From the NCBI RefSeq assembly GCF_026626305.1, contig NZ_JAPNUE010000003.1, positions 186,001 through 250,000 of the forward strand: a stretch of 64,000 nucleotides of DNA, read 5' to 3'. Positions within the stretch are counted from its first letter, which is position 1. Every line of letters starts with the position of its first letter. Below the pieces are notes generated by a model. The model searched no databases, was not told the DNA's origin, and saw nothing but the letters and a program-made list of their open reading frames with translations. The stretch is from Frigidibacter sp. RF13. Lineage in GTDB: Bacteria > Pseudomonadota > Alphaproteobacteria > Rhodobacterales > Rhodobacteraceae. Shown piece by piece: positions 55,743-64,000 of the stretch. The translations under genes were made by a program, and so were the position numbers.

Positions 55743-56963
55743 TCAGCCAGCCACTTTCCGCAGGCCCTCAACGGTCGGCGGTCTCGCCACCGTCCGTTCG
55801 GCGCGCAGTTCGGTCGGCGTCTTGCCCGTTTCGCGCTTGAAGGCCTTGTAGAAGGGCGAGCGCGAGTTGAAGCCGACATCATAGGCGATGGCGAGGATCG
55901 TCTGGTCGGTCGCGGTCAGCTGGCCGATCGCATCGCGCACCCGCCAGCCGTTTACATAGTCGAAGAAGCTTTCGCCCAGGGTCTCGTTCAGCGTCTGGGA
56001 GACATAGTTCGAGGTTACGCCGATATGCTTGGCCAGCCCCCAGAGCGACAGGTTCGGGTCGCGGTAGAGAAGGTCGCGGCGCATCGCGGCCTCGATACGG
56101 GCGGCAATGCGGGCGGCGTGGTCAGCCGTCAGGGCAGAGCGTTCGTATTTTGGTGTCGGATCCTCGCCTGGACCGGCAGGATCGGGCGCAACCTCGGCCG
56201 GGCGGAGGAGCCCCGGTTTCTGCCGCGTTCCCCAGACCGCGATGACCCAGATCACGCCCACATCGAGCAGGTCGCTCAGGACCGCGGACCCGATGATCGC
56301 GCGCGGCAGGAGCACAAGGTCGAAGGTCTCGGCCAGAAGGACGGCACTGTTGAACAGCCAGTAGAGCCCCAGCACCACGCCGAGGCAGACGATCCAGTGC
56401 AGTTCGCGATCCTCAGTGCTCGCGAACAGGTCCTTCAACCGCAGGCGATAGGTCAGGATCTGGCGGTGAATGAGGACAAGGTAAAGGGCAACCTGCAGGT
56501 AGAGCAGCCCGGCCAGCCCGAGAAGGCCGAGATACAGCAGGCGTTCCACGAACGTCGGCGGCGTGGGATTGTCGGCCATCATCTCTGGATGGGCCATCAG
56601 CACCAGAGCCAGCACCAGTGCCAGCATCGCAGGCAGAAGGTGCAGCAGCTTGTAGGGTATCTCGCCCGGCTCGCCCTCCGACGTCAAACCGCGCGCATAG
56701 ATCCAGAAGAGCGGCGCCAGCAGGAAGGCGAGCGGCAGGGTCAGCAGGGAAAACCGCATGAGGAGCGCGCGTGCGGGGTCTGATGTCACGAAGGGTTCGA
56801 TGATCGCGGGCAGTTCCAGCGCCGCCTCGGTCAGGCAGAAAATCGCAAGCGGCCAGTAGACCCAGGCATGGTCGCGGCGCAGGAGCAGCAGATTCGCGCA
56901 GAAGAGCGACACGCCGAAGAGAAGCGCGGAACTGCCGAAGGAGAATAGGGCCGTGCCGGTCAT
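55743..56963 (-). CDS. Membrane-anchored AraC-family transcriptional regulator
   Basis: A 406 aa protein with about seven N-terminal hydrophobic helices (residues 5-235) and a C-terminal AraC DNA-binding domain: LSLWGLAKHIGVTSNYVSQT is the first helix-turn-helix, AIGQLTATDQTILAIAYDVG and FNSRSPFYKAFKRETGKTPT the second. It probably senses an envelope or membrane signal directly. Start taken at ATG 56963 because AGAGAGG lies nine bases before it; 56981 is the alternative. It is divergent from a MipA-like porin, a probable target. Confidence 0.85.
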   Translation of the reverse strand: MTGTALFSFGSSALLFGVSLFCANLLLLRRDHAWVYWPLAIFCLTEAALELPAIIEPFVTSDPARALLMRFSLLTLPLAFLLAPLFWIYARGLTSEGEPGEIPYKLLHLLPAMLALVLALVLMAHPEMMADNPTPPTFVERLLYLGLLGLAGLLYLQVALYLVLIHRQILTYRLRLKDLFASTEDRELHWIVCLGVVLGLYWLFNSAVLLAETFDLVLLPRAIIGSAVLSDLLDVGVIWVIAVWGTRQKPGLLRPAEVAPDPAGPGEDPTPKYERSALTADHAARIAARIEAAMRRDLLYRDPNLSLWGLAKHIGVTSNYVSQTLNETLGESFFDYVNGWRVRDAIGQLTATDQTILAIAYDVGFNSRSPFYKAFKRETGKTPTELRAERTVARPPTVEGLRKVAG

Positions 56964-57225
56964 TCCATCTGCCTCTCTCATGTCCGGCGCGAGAGTGCGA
57001 TGGTGCGCGCGGGGGTGCAAGTGTGGCGGTCGTCCGGCTGTCCTTCCCGTCAGGCGCGGACAGCTGCCCAAGGCGCCCATCCCCACATTCGGCGATCTCA
57101 TCGTCCGCGCCGGTAGTCCGGGACGACAGGAGGGATGCGGCAGCGCAGTCAGGCAGCGCCGACGCCTTGCGGGCCCCCTCGGGGTCAGGTGCCGCCGGCT
57201 TTCGAACGAAATATGGACCAATGAC

Positions 57226-57972
57226 ATGATCACGAAATCGAGCATGATATTTCTGGCATGCACCACTGCGCTGGCCCCGACCCTTGTATCGGCCGAGGGC
57301 ACATGGACCCTCGGTCTGGGCGTGGGCGGCGCGGCCAATGTCTATCGCGGACATAAGGACGACACCTATGTGATTCCCGATCTTTCCTATGAGACCGAAC
57401 GCTTCCGCTTCGGCTTTGACGGGTTTTCCTACAAGCTCGTCTCGAACGAGGCGCTGAGCTTTTCCGTGCTTCTGGCGCTCGGAGAGAAGCCGGATTTCGA
57501 GGATTACGCCAAGAAAGATGCACGCTTCGCCGGGCTGAAGCGCGACTTGCCGATCGAGCTTGGGGTGGCCGCCGAATATAACTTCGGCCTGTTTCACCTT
57601 GGCGCAGCGGCACTTCACGATGTGGCCTCTGCCTCGGACGGATACCATGTCGAGGCAAGCGCCGGTCTGAGCTTTCCGGTCGGCTCGGGCATGATCGACG
57701 TCGGGCTCGGCGCGCGGATGCGGGATGGCAAGCTGAACAATTTCCTCTATGGCGTCGCGGCATCCGAGGCGAACGGGCTGCGCGCCGCCTATGATGTGGG
57801 CCGCACTGTTGAACCCTTCCTTGAACTTTCGCTTGCCTATCCGCTGACCGACCGGCTCTCGGTCGTGGGTGCCTTCGACTACACGATCCTCGACGAGAAA
57901 GTCCGCAAGAGCCCGCTGGTCGACGCTAAGGAAAGCTACAGTATCGGCCTGGGGATCGCCTACAGCTTCTGA
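57226..57972 (+). CDS. MipA/OmpV family outer membrane protein
   Basis: A 248 aa protein with signal peptide (MITKSSMIFLACTTALAPTL, then VSAEG) and a beta-barrel with alternating aromatic strands, ending in IGLGIAYSF, the outer-membrane sorting signal with a terminal Phe. WTLGLGVGGAANVYRGHKDD and DLSYETERFRFGFDG are the MipA/OmpV start. The AraC regulator is divergent, 262 bp away. ATG 57226 gives the signal peptide; the longer frame upstream does not look coding. Confidence 0.88.
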   Translation: MITKSSMIFLACTTALAPTLVSAEGTWTLGLGVGGAANVYRGHKDDTYVIPDLSYETERFRFGFDGFSYKLVSNEALSFSVLLALGEKPDFEDYAKKDARFAGLKRDLPIELGVAAEYNFGLFHLGAAALHDVASASDGYHVEASAGLSFPVGSGMIDVGLGARMRDGKLNNFLYGVAASEANGLRAAYDVGRTVEPFLELSLAYPLTDRLSVVGAFDYTILDEKVRKSPLVDAKESYSIGLGIAYSF

Positions 57973-58209
57973 CCGGCCCCGCTCAGCCGGTCGGCCGCCT
58001 TCCGACGCCCCCCACGGACGGAAGGCGCGGGCGGCGGCGTGCAGCGCGGGCGCCTCGACCCGCCGCCGCCGCCCGTATCACGCCCCCAAAACAAGGTGCA
58101 TCTCGCGTATGGCTGCACGTATGGCAGAAGAACACACCCGCGCGCTGCGTTAACCAGTCCGCGCGGATGTGGCGCCCCGACCTGCCGCAGGGTGCCCGCG
58201 CTTTGCGCC
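57973..58209. other. Intergenic region without a gene
   Basis: Between the MipA-like gene and the truncated fragment. I see no coding frame with family character, no RNA gene and no clear terminator; CGTATGGC occurs twice at about 58107-58126 but without further structure. Confidence 0.4.
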
Positions 58210-58350
58210 TCAGACCAATATCCCTGGCGGGACCGCGCCGATGGTGACGGCAAACCAGCGGAAGAGGGCGATGAGCACGTCCAGCAGGCCGTGTCGCATG
58301 GTGAGCATCTGCCAGACCAGATAGATCGGGATCAGCACGGCGAGCGTCAT
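58210..58350 (-). pseudogene. Truncated membrane-protein gene fragment beside an IS remnant
   Basis: A 46 aa C-terminal piece, MTLAVLIPIYLVWQMLTMRH, then a second hydrophobic stretch and GAVPPGILV, ends at a TGA. The reading frame stays open to about base 58383, where it meets the IS3-type remnant, so its 5' part was lost by insertion or deletion. Two hydrophobic segments are visible. I cannot tell what the parent protein was. Confidence 0.5.
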
Positions 58351-58380
58351 GGAGAGCGCGAGTGAGCTGCTCTCGAAGTC

Positions 58381-58680
58381 TTGGACAGTTTTCCGGCGGC
58401 CTCAAGCTACTGCCTGCACCCGCTGATCGGTTTCGATGGTGTTGAGGTAGGACACGGCGGGCGGTTGTCTGCTATGGCGAGTGTCTGGGCGATGGTGGTT
58501 GTAGAAGGTGATCTCGCACCCGTTTCCGGCCCTTGCCTGCGGCCTGGTCTCCCAAACATGCAGGTGACCGCAACGGTATGTCGGGAACCGCCAGAGCCGC
58601 TCGATGAAGATGTTGTCGAGGCAGCGGCCCGTTCCGTCCAAACTGTGGGCGGCAACCTGCAATTGCAATGAAAATCAGTC
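58381..58680 (-). mobile_element. Decayed IS3-family transposase remnant
   Basis: The minus strand encodes LDGTGRCLDNIFIERLWR (58402-58668), the end of the DDE catalytic core of IS3 transposases, including the glutamate region ERLWR, then ARAGNGCEITFYNHHRPD and PPAVSYLNTIETDQRVQAVA. The segment between has drifted from the usual SLKYExVYLHAxET. Only about the last 85 residues remain. Left end TTGGACAGTTTTCC at 58381 resembles IS3-type termini. Confidence 0.75.
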
Positions 58681-58763
58681 CGGCCGCGCACCCGACAATA
58701 TCGGACTTACGACCGGACCGGGTGTGGGATAGGGATAGGGGCGGGCGACGGCTGGAGGACGCG

Positions 58764-59333
58764 ATGACAACGGCACTTCTGATCATCGACATGCAGATGG
58801 GCATGATCGAGCGGATCGCGGCGGGGCGGGAACATGTGAACCCCGATGCGCCCGCGCGGGTGGCCGATCTTCTGGCGCTCTTTCGGGCGCGGGGGCTGCC
58901 CGTCGTGCATGTCCATCACGATCAGCCGGGCACGCCCTTCGCGGCCGGTCTGCCCTCGGCCGAGGTGATCCCCGAGGCGGCGCCGGTGGCGGGGGAGGTG
59001 GTGATCACCAAATCGGGCTCTTCGGCTTTCGCCGGGACCGGGCTTGATGCGCTTCTCCGCGCGCGCGGCATCGACCGGATCGTCCTTTGCGGCGCGGTCG
59101 CGGCCTTTTGCGTGACTTCGACCACGCGATCAGCCTCCGACCTTGGCTATCCGGTGCTGCTGGCTGGCGATGCGCTGATGGGCTTCGATCTGCCGCGCGC
59201 CGATGGCAGCCGGATCGATGCGGCGACAGTCCTAGACGTGACGCTGACCATCCTTGGTGCCGATTTCGCCGAAGTGGTGCCGACCGATGCCGTCGCGGGG
59301 CGGCTTCAGGACGGGGCGATCTCGGCGGCGTGA
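58764..59333 (+). CDS. Isochorismatase-like cysteine hydrolase
   Basis: A 189 aa hydrolase of the isochorismatase fold. The catalytic triad is Asp in LLIIDMQMGM, Lys in VVITKSGSSAF and Cys in GAVAAFCVTSTTRSA. Such enzymes cleave nicotinamide, isochorismate or ureidoacrylate-type substrates; which one is not clear here. ATG 58764 is preceded by GGAGG eight bases before. It lies just past the IS remnant, whose insertion may have altered its promoter. Confidence 0.85.
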   Translation: MTTALLIIDMQMGMIERIAAGREHVNPDAPARVADLLALFRARGLPVVHVHHDQPGTPFAAGLPSAEVIPEAAPVAGEVVITKSGSSAFAGTGLDALLRARGIDRIVLCGAVAAFCVTSTTRSASDLGYPVLLAGDALMGFDLPRADGSRIDAATVLDVTLTILGADFAEVVPTDAVAGRLQDGAISAA

Positions 59334-59412
59334 AGCCCTTCCATTCACCTGGCCGAGGCGCTAGCCTCCGCCCCGGATCGCGGCATGGCGCCGCGAGAAT
59401 GAGGGAACCGTC

Positions 59413-59910
59413 ATGTCGCTTTACGATAATTTCGCCCCGCCGCTCGCCCATGGGCTGACGGCGCTGTCGAAGATCCTGGACAAGGCCGAGGCGCATTGCG
59501 CGGCAAAGAAGATCGACCCGGCCGCGCTTCTGGCCGCGCGGCTTTATCCCGACATGTTCCCCTTCACCCGCCAGATCCAGATCGCCTGCGATCAGGCCCG
59601 CCGCGCCATCTCGCGCCTCAAGGGCGAGGAGCCGGCCTCGGTCGCCGATTCAGAGACGAGCTTTGCAGAGCTGAAGGCCCGTATCGCCTCGACCGTCGCG
59701 CAGCTGAACGCCCTGACCCCGGCCGATCTGGCAGAGGCCGAGTCGCGCACCGTCTCGTTCAAGGCCGGTCCGCGCGAACTGACCTTCACCGGCGACGACT
59801 ATATCCGGCAGTGGATCCTGCCCAATTTCTATTTCCACATGACCACGGCCTATGCCCTTCTGCGCCACAATGGCGTGGAACTAGGCAAGGCGGATTTCCT
59901 GGGCGGCTGA
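59413..59910 (+). CDS. DUF1993 protein
   Basis: A 165 aa protein starting MSLYDNFAPPLAHGLTALSK, with AARLYPDMFPFTRQIQIACD and FHMTTAYALLRHNGVELGKA, all DUF1993 landmarks. DinB-like four-helix structure is likely, by family knowledge. No function is established. A methyltransferase follows 4 bp later. Confidence 0.88.
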   Translation: MSLYDNFAPPLAHGLTALSKILDKAEAHCAAKKIDPAALLAARLYPDMFPFTRQIQIACDQARRAISRLKGEEPASVADSETSFAELKARIASTVAQLNALTPADLAEAESRTVSFKAGPRELTFTGDDYIRQWILPNFYFHMTTAYALLRHNGVELGKADFLGG

Positions 59911-59914
59911 AACA

Positions 59915-60583
59915 ATGAACCTGACCGATCTCGCGGACCGTTTCGGTTCTGACAAGGGCTCGTCGAAGCATCGCTATACCGAGCTTTACGAAATGCTCTT
60001 CCGCCCCCTCCGCGACCGCGAGATCCGTTTTCTGGAAATGGGCCTTCAGATCGGCGGGCCGGAACATGGCGAAAGTGCCGACCGCAAGACCACCGATCTG
60101 CCATCCGTTCGGATGTGGCTGGACTATTTCCCCCGGGCCGCGATCCATGGCCTCGATGTCTCGGACTTCTCGTGGTTCACGCACGATCGTTTCACCTTTC
60201 ACCGCTGTGACATGGATGAGCGCGCAAATATCGCCGCTGTGACGCAGGCGTTGCCCGATTTCGACATCATCATCGACGATGCGAGCCACGCCTCGCATCA
60301 CCAGCAGTTCGGCTTCCTTGAGCTTTTTCCCAAGCTGGCTTCGGGTGGTCTGTATATCATCGAGGATCTGCGCTGGCAGCCGGAGGCCTATGAGCGCGAC
60401 GGCATTACAAAGACGGCGGATCTTTTCCGGGGCTTTTCCGAACGGCGCAGCTTCACGCATGCCGATATGGCCCTGCAGGATGCCTTCGCCGCGCTGGCGC
60501 CAGAGATTTCCGGCTGTTTCATGTTTCAGGTCCGCTACGAAAAGAAGCCCAAGGACCAGGTTGCGGTGATCCACAAACGCTGA
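59915..60583 (+). CDS. SAM-dependent methyltransferase, class I
   Basis: A 222 aa protein starting MNLTDLADRFGSDKGSSKHR, a beginning shared by sugar O-methyltransferases and related enzymes. IRFLEMGLQIGG is the SAM-binding loop (LEMGLQIGG instead of LExGxGxG) and DFDIIIDDASHASHHQQFGF the second acidic site. GLYIIEDL follows. The substrate is unknown; it may act on a surface sugar or a small molecule. Close to the DUF1993 gene upstream. Confidence 0.8.
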   Translation: MNLTDLADRFGSDKGSSKHRYTELYEMLFRPLRDREIRFLEMGLQIGGPEHGESADRKTTDLPSVRMWLDYFPRAAIHGLDVSDFSWFTHDRFTFHRCDMDERANIAAVTQALPDFDIIIDDASHASHHQQFGFLELFPKLASGGLYIIEDLRWQPEAYERDGITKTADLFRGFSERRSFTHADMALQDAFAALAPEISGCFMFQVRYEKKPKDQVAVIHKR

Positions 60584-60643
60584 CCGGTCCGGTTGTCGGG
60601 CGCTAACATCTGTTCTATCTCTGCCGCAAGGCAGGAGGGGCGG

Positions 60644-62053
60644 ATGGCAGCGCGCATCGGACTGATCGGACTTGGCACCATGGGCGCGGCGCTTGCGCTG
60701 AACATCGCCGAGCGGGGTTTTCCGGTCGCCGTCCACAACCGCACCGCCTCGGTCACGCAGGATTTCCTGCGCACGGCAGGGCCGCTTGCGACGCGGATCA
60801 GCGGTCATGACGATCTGGCGGATTTCGTCGCGGCGCTGGACCGGCCGCGCGCGGTGCTGATCATGGTGAATGCCGGGGCGCCGGTCGATCAGGTGATCGC
60901 GTCGCTTCTGCCGCATCTCGCGCCCGACGATCTGCTGATCGACGGCGGCAATGCCGATTTCAACGATACCCGCAGGCGCGAGGCCGATCTGGCCGCGAAA
61001 GGCATCCGCTTCTTCGGCATGGGGGTATCCGGCGGCGAGGAGGGCGCGCGGCACGGGCCATCGATCATGGTGGGCGGTCCGGTCGAAACCTACGCGCGGG
61101 TCCGCGATATCGTCGAGGCGATTGCGGCCCGCTATCAGGGCGCGCCCTGCGCCGCCCATCTTGGCCCCGACGGGGCGGGCCATTTCGTCAAGACGGTCCA
61201 CAACGGCATCGAATATGGCGACATGCAGATGATCGCCGAGGTCTGGGGCCTGTTGCGCGACGGGGCAGGGATGGCGCCCGCCGAGGCGGCAAAACTGTTC
61301 GCCGCGTGGGACGAAGGGCCGCTCAAATCCTACCTGATCGAGATCACGGCCAAGGTGCTGGCCGCAACCGACCCTGAAACCGGCCAGCCCATGGTCTCGG
61401 TCATCGCCGACCGCGCCGGGCAGAAGGGCACTGGTCGCTGGACGCTGATCGAGGCCCTGAAGCTTGGCCTGTCGCTGACCACGGTCGATGCGGCAGTGGC
61501 GGCGCGCAGCCTGTCGTCGGATGGCGCGCGCCGGGCGGCGGGCGCGGCGCTTTTCCCGTCGCCGGTGCCTGCGAACCCGCCTGCCCCCGACGACCTCGCC
61601 CGCGCGCTGCTGGCGGCGAAAATCGTGGCCTATGATCAGGGGCTGACCCTGCTTGCCGCCGCGTCGGACCATTTCGGTTGGTCGCTCGATCTGGCGCGGA
61701 TCGCCGAGATCTGGCGGGCGGGCTGCATCATCCGTTCGGCGCTGCTCGACGACATATCGAAGGCGGTGCGTGCGGGCCTGCCCCAGGGACAGCTGATCTT
61801 CTCGCCCGCCTTCGCCGCCCATCTGTCGGACGGCATTCCGGCGCTGCGCCGCACCGTCGCCGCCGCCGCCATGGGTGGCCATGCCGCCCCGGCGCTGTCG
61901 TCCGCGCTGGCCTATTTCGACCAACTGACCCGGGCGCGGGGCACCGCCGACCTCATACAGGCGCAGCGCGATTTCTTCGGCGCGCACGGGTTCGAGCGCA
62001 CGGACCGACCCGGCAGCGGCTTTCACGGCCCCTGGGCGCTGGTGCCGGGCTGA
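60644..62053 (+). CDS. gnd: 6-phosphogluconate dehydrogenase, decarboxylating
   Basis: A 469 aa NADP enzyme of the pentose phosphate pathway making ribulose 5-phosphate and CO2. The NAD(P) site is IGLIGLGTMGAALALNIAER. MGVSGGEEGARHGPSIMVGG and HFVKTVHNGIEYGDMQMIAE are the substrate motifs, with the catalytic Lys in VKTVHNGIEYGDMQ. ATG 60644 has GGAGG seven bases upstream. Length is normal. Confidence 0.96.
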   Translation: MAARIGLIGLGTMGAALALNIAERGFPVAVHNRTASVTQDFLRTAGPLATRISGHDDLADFVAALDRPRAVLIMVNAGAPVDQVIASLLPHLAPDDLLIDGGNADFNDTRRREADLAAKGIRFFGMGVSGGEEGARHGPSIMVGGPVETYARVRDIVEAIAARYQGAPCAAHLGPDGAGHFVKTVHNGIEYGDMQMIAEVWGLLRDGAGMAPAEAAKLFAAWDEGPLKSYLIEITAKVLAATDPETGQPMVSVIADRAGQKGTGRWTLIEALKLGLSLTTVDAAVAARSLSSDGARRAAGAALFPSPVPANPPAPDDLARALLAAKIVAYDQGLTLLAAASDHFGWSLDLARIAEIWRAGCIIRSALLDDISKAVRAGLPQGQLIFSPAFAAHLSDGIPALRRTVAAAAMGGHAAPALSSALAYFDQLTRARGTADLIQAQRDFFGAHGFERTDRPGSGFHGPWALVPG

Positions 62054-62100
62054 GCCCGCGCGCGCGTCGGGCGCTGGTCGGGGATGCGCCCAGAGCTGAA

Positions 62101-62553
62101 CTATTGCGTGCCACGCTCCATCGCCGCCTGCACGGCGGCGCCGAACTCTTCGGGGCTGGGAGATTGCGGGAAGGAAGGAATGGCCTCTGGCGGCAGAAGC
62201 CAGGGCTGTTTGCGGCTTGTCCAGATATGGGCGATCGGCTGCAGGTGCTGGCTCTTCTCCAGCTTGCCCGCCCGCAGGAAGATCATGTCGGGCAGTAGGC
62301 TGTTGCGGTTGTAGAGCCGCGTGTGACAGGTTTCGCAGAAGACTTCGGTGAAATGCATGCCATTCGCGATGCGTTCGTATTCAACGCTGGCGCCCGTACA
62401 ATCGAAGGCGCCGCCGGGGACCACCGCATGCTCGGCAAAGGCGCTGCCGCTGCGGGTCTGGCAATTGAGGCAGTGGCAGGCATAGACGTGAAGGGCGCTT
62501 TCCTCGACTGTGTAGGTTGCGGCCCCGCACTCGCATGCGCCGGATAGGGTCAT
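62101..62553 (-). CDS. GFA family protein (glutathione-dependent formaldehyde-activating type)
   Basis: A 150 aa zinc protein with the cysteine pattern [10 protein letters not shown], then [16 protein letters not shown] and [13 protein letters not shown]. This CxCG, CHCxxCQ and CxxC spacing marks the GFA/CENP-V domain. ATG 62553 has AAGGAG ahead of it at a suitable distance; the frame extends further upstream without family character. Exact reaction unknown. Confidence 0.88.
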   Translation of the reverse strand: MTLSGACECGAATYTVEESALHVYACHCLNCQTRSGSAFAEHAVVPGGAFDCTGASVEYERIANGMHFTEVFCETCHTRLYNRNSLLPDMIFLRAGKLEKSQHLQPIAHIWTSRKQPWLLPPEAIPSFPQSPSPEEFGAAVQAAMERGTQ

Positions 62554-62705
62554 CTCATTCTCCTTAAGCGGGTATCTCGCGCCCCCGATATCAGCGGTGG
62601 GAAGGGGCGGCCAGCGATCCGCGGCGGGTCGGGCGCACACTTGTTGAGCATTGGTGCGCACCAAAGAGCCCTGCGCGGTGGGGGACACGTGTTGACAGGC
62701 GGCTC

Positions 62706-63353
62706 TCAGCCGCCGCGCGCCCGGTCGGCGGCTTCGAAATGCGCCATCTGATCGGCATGGGCTTTCTTGAAGGCCGGTCGCGAGGTGATCCGTTTCAGGT
62801 AAGCCTCAGTCTTCGGGCGGTCGCCGTGGGCACGCAGCCGGGCGACCCGAAGCACATCGGCCATGATGAGGTCCGCAACGGTGAAGCGGTCTGCCGCCAG
62901 CCAGTCGCGGTCACCCAGTACCCGTTCCACATGGGTAAGGCGGCTGTCCAGCCAGCCGGTCAGGCCGTTTTCCTTCGCGCCGGTGATTTCCAGAAACCAC
63001 CATGGGACCGAGACCATCTCGACCGAGTTGAGCGCGGCCATCACCCATTGCAGGGTTTCGGCCGCGCCCGCCGGATCGCGGGGCATGAGCTTTTCGCTTT
63101 TCTGTGCAAGATGCAGGAGGCAAGCGCCGCTTTCAAAGAGCCGAATGGTGCCGTCGTCGAGATAGGGCACCTGCCCGAAGGGCTGGCGGTCAAGGTGATT
63201 GGTGGCGCGATCCTCGAAGCCGACGGTGCGCACATGGTAGGGCAGGCCCGCCTCCTCGCAGGCCCAACGGAGGCGCAGGTCGCGCACGAATCCGGCGGGG
63301 CCACCCGGCATGGGCACCCAGTCGAGCGTCCAGATGGTGATGGGGTCGGACAT
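62706..63353 (-). CDS. Glutathione S-transferase family protein
   Basis: A 215 aa protein. [20 protein letters not shown], then [20 protein letters not shown], is the thioredoxin-like domain with the ES glutathione-binding turn. [18 protein letters not shown] ends the helical domain. Catalytic Tyr/Ser/Cys is not clear (MPGGPAGF near residue 15). It may be a detoxification enzyme or a ligand-binding relative. Confidence 0.88.
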   Translation of the reverse strand: MSDPITIWTLDWVPMPGGPAGFVRDLRLRWACEEAGLPYHVRTVGFEDRATNHLDRQPFGQVPYLDDGTIRLFESGACLLHLAQKSEKLMPRDPAGAAETLQWVMAALNSVEMVSVPWWFLEITGAKENGLTGWLDSRLTHVERVLGDRDWLAADRFTVADLIMADVLRVARLRAHGDRPKTEAYLKRITSRPAFKKAHADQMAHFEAADRARGG

Positions 63354-63437
63354 GCTTTTGCGCCTTCTCCGGGAGTACTTTTCCGTAGCATGGCGGCAGG
63401 GGCGCGTGAACGGCCCCTGTGATATGCGCTTTGGGGC

Positions 63438-64000
63438 TCAGGTGCCGCGCGGCTTTGCCCGCAATGTGGGTTCCGCTTGCGTGGGGTCTTCGGGCCAGGG
63501 GTGTTTGGGATACTGGCCGCGCATGTCTTTGCGGACGTCCGAATAGGAATTGGCCCAGAAGCCCGGCAGGTCCAGCGTTACCTGCACCGGGCGCTGGGCA
63601 GGCGACAGAAGCGTGATGCGCAAGGGCAGGCGTTTGGGGCCGACGGTCGGGTGGACAGTCACGCCGAACAGTTCCTGCAGGCGCAGGCTGATCGCGGGGT
63701 GGTCGCCTTCGTAGTCGATGGGGACCGCGCGGCCGAGCGGGGTTTCGAAATGCGCCGGCGCGAGGCGGTTGACCATCTGCTGCGCCTCCCAGTCGAGAGA
63801 GGCCTTCAAGGGCTCGGTCAGGTCGAGCGCGCGGAGGTCGGCCTCGGTCCGTTTGCCGGTGAGGTGCGGCAGGAGCCAGTCCTCGGCGCGGGCGAGAAGG
63901 CCCTCGTCGGTGAAGTCGGGCAGGTCGGCGCCTTCGTGCCGGAGAAGCTCCACCCGGGCGCGGAAGCGTCGGGCGGCGGCGGTCCAGGGCAGGCCGATCT
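63438..64000 (-). CDS. hrpB: ATP-dependent helicase HrpB, C-terminal part
   Basis: 187 codons of the C-terminal end; the frame is open at the right edge, so the helicase motifs lie outside. The visible sequence IGLPWTAAARRFRARVELLR, then LLPHLTGKRTEADLRALDL and APAHFETPLGRAVPIDYEGD, is the HrpB C-terminal domain, ending in DMRGQYPKHPWPEDPTQAEP. HrpB is a DEAH-family RNA helicase. Identification is by the long conserved tail. Confidence 0.9.
   Translation of the reverse strand, partial: IGLPWTAAARRFRARVELLRHEGADLPDFTDEGLLARAEDWLLPHLTGKRTEADLRALDLTEPLKASLDWEAQQMVNRLAPAHFETPLGRAVPIDYEGDHPAISLRLQELFGVTVHPTVGPKRLPLRITLLSPAQRPVQVTLDLPGFWANSYSDVRKDMRGQYPKHPWPEDPTQAEPTLRAKPRGT

Overview
The window is a high-GC (about 65%) chromosomal segment whose gene content and order point to an alphaproteobacterium of the Rhodobacteraceae. 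The family-level evidence is the cpoB-tilS-ftsH order, the tldD/ctaC-ctaB-ctaG-ctaE/surf1/thrC/M16-peptidase block, Flp pilins carrying a GAVTVDW processing site, the PAS-LuxR regulator next to scoAB, and the GC-rich hairpin-plus-TATTT elements between genes. I cannot name a species. I see no rRNA, tRNA, CRISPR array, prophage or intact insertion sequence.

Layout. 1-8.2 kb (+ strand): end of cpoB, tilS, ftsH (TTG start), tam, a MOSC protein, then the folate one-carbon genes fhs and folD. 8.2-13.5 kb (- strand): pdeM and a DEXH helicase of the ligase-associated DNA repair set, then a translationally coupled pair, an AAA ATPase and an NAD-binding dehydrogenase-like protein. 13.6-15.3 kb (+): a polytopic membrane protein that looks like a GT-C glycosyltransferase. 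15.2-26.2 kb (-): a Tad/Flp pilus cluster read from two flp pilin genes through rcpC, rcpA, an OmpA lipoprotein, tadZ, tadA, tadB, tadC and two TPR lipoproteins to the prepilin peptidase. Terminator-like hairpins break it up, and tadE/F/G are not present.

26.5-33.9 kb: a lytic transglycosylase and a HAD-UbiA fusion (+), then a winged-helix/TPR regulator (-) with a divergent small ORF. These are followed by dprE2, dprE1 and a UPF0104-type membrane protein on the minus strand. Together the HAD-UbiA, DprE1 and DprE2 proteins match the enzymes that make polyprenyl-phosphoryl arabinose in mycobacteria. This is the most interesting system in the window.

34.0-42.1 kb: scoAB with a divergent PAS-LuxR regulator and a tandem TACGTA site; topA; dprA; and a run of three related, uncharacterised secreted cysteine-containing proteins. 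42.2-53.3 kb: tldD, the cytochrome oxidase subunit II/III and assembly operon without subunit I, surf1, thrC, an M16 peptidase, a GNAT acetyltransferase, a DUF1697 protein and a D-2-hydroxyacid dehydrogenase. 53.4-64 kb: apt, a DUF2269 protein, an SDR with a membrane C-terminal domain, a membrane-anchored AraC regulator and a divergent MipA-like porin, then a decayed IS3 fragment beside a truncated gene. The window ends with an isochorismatase-like hydrolase, DUF1993, a methyltransferase, gnd, a GFA-family protein, a GST and the C-terminus of hrpB.
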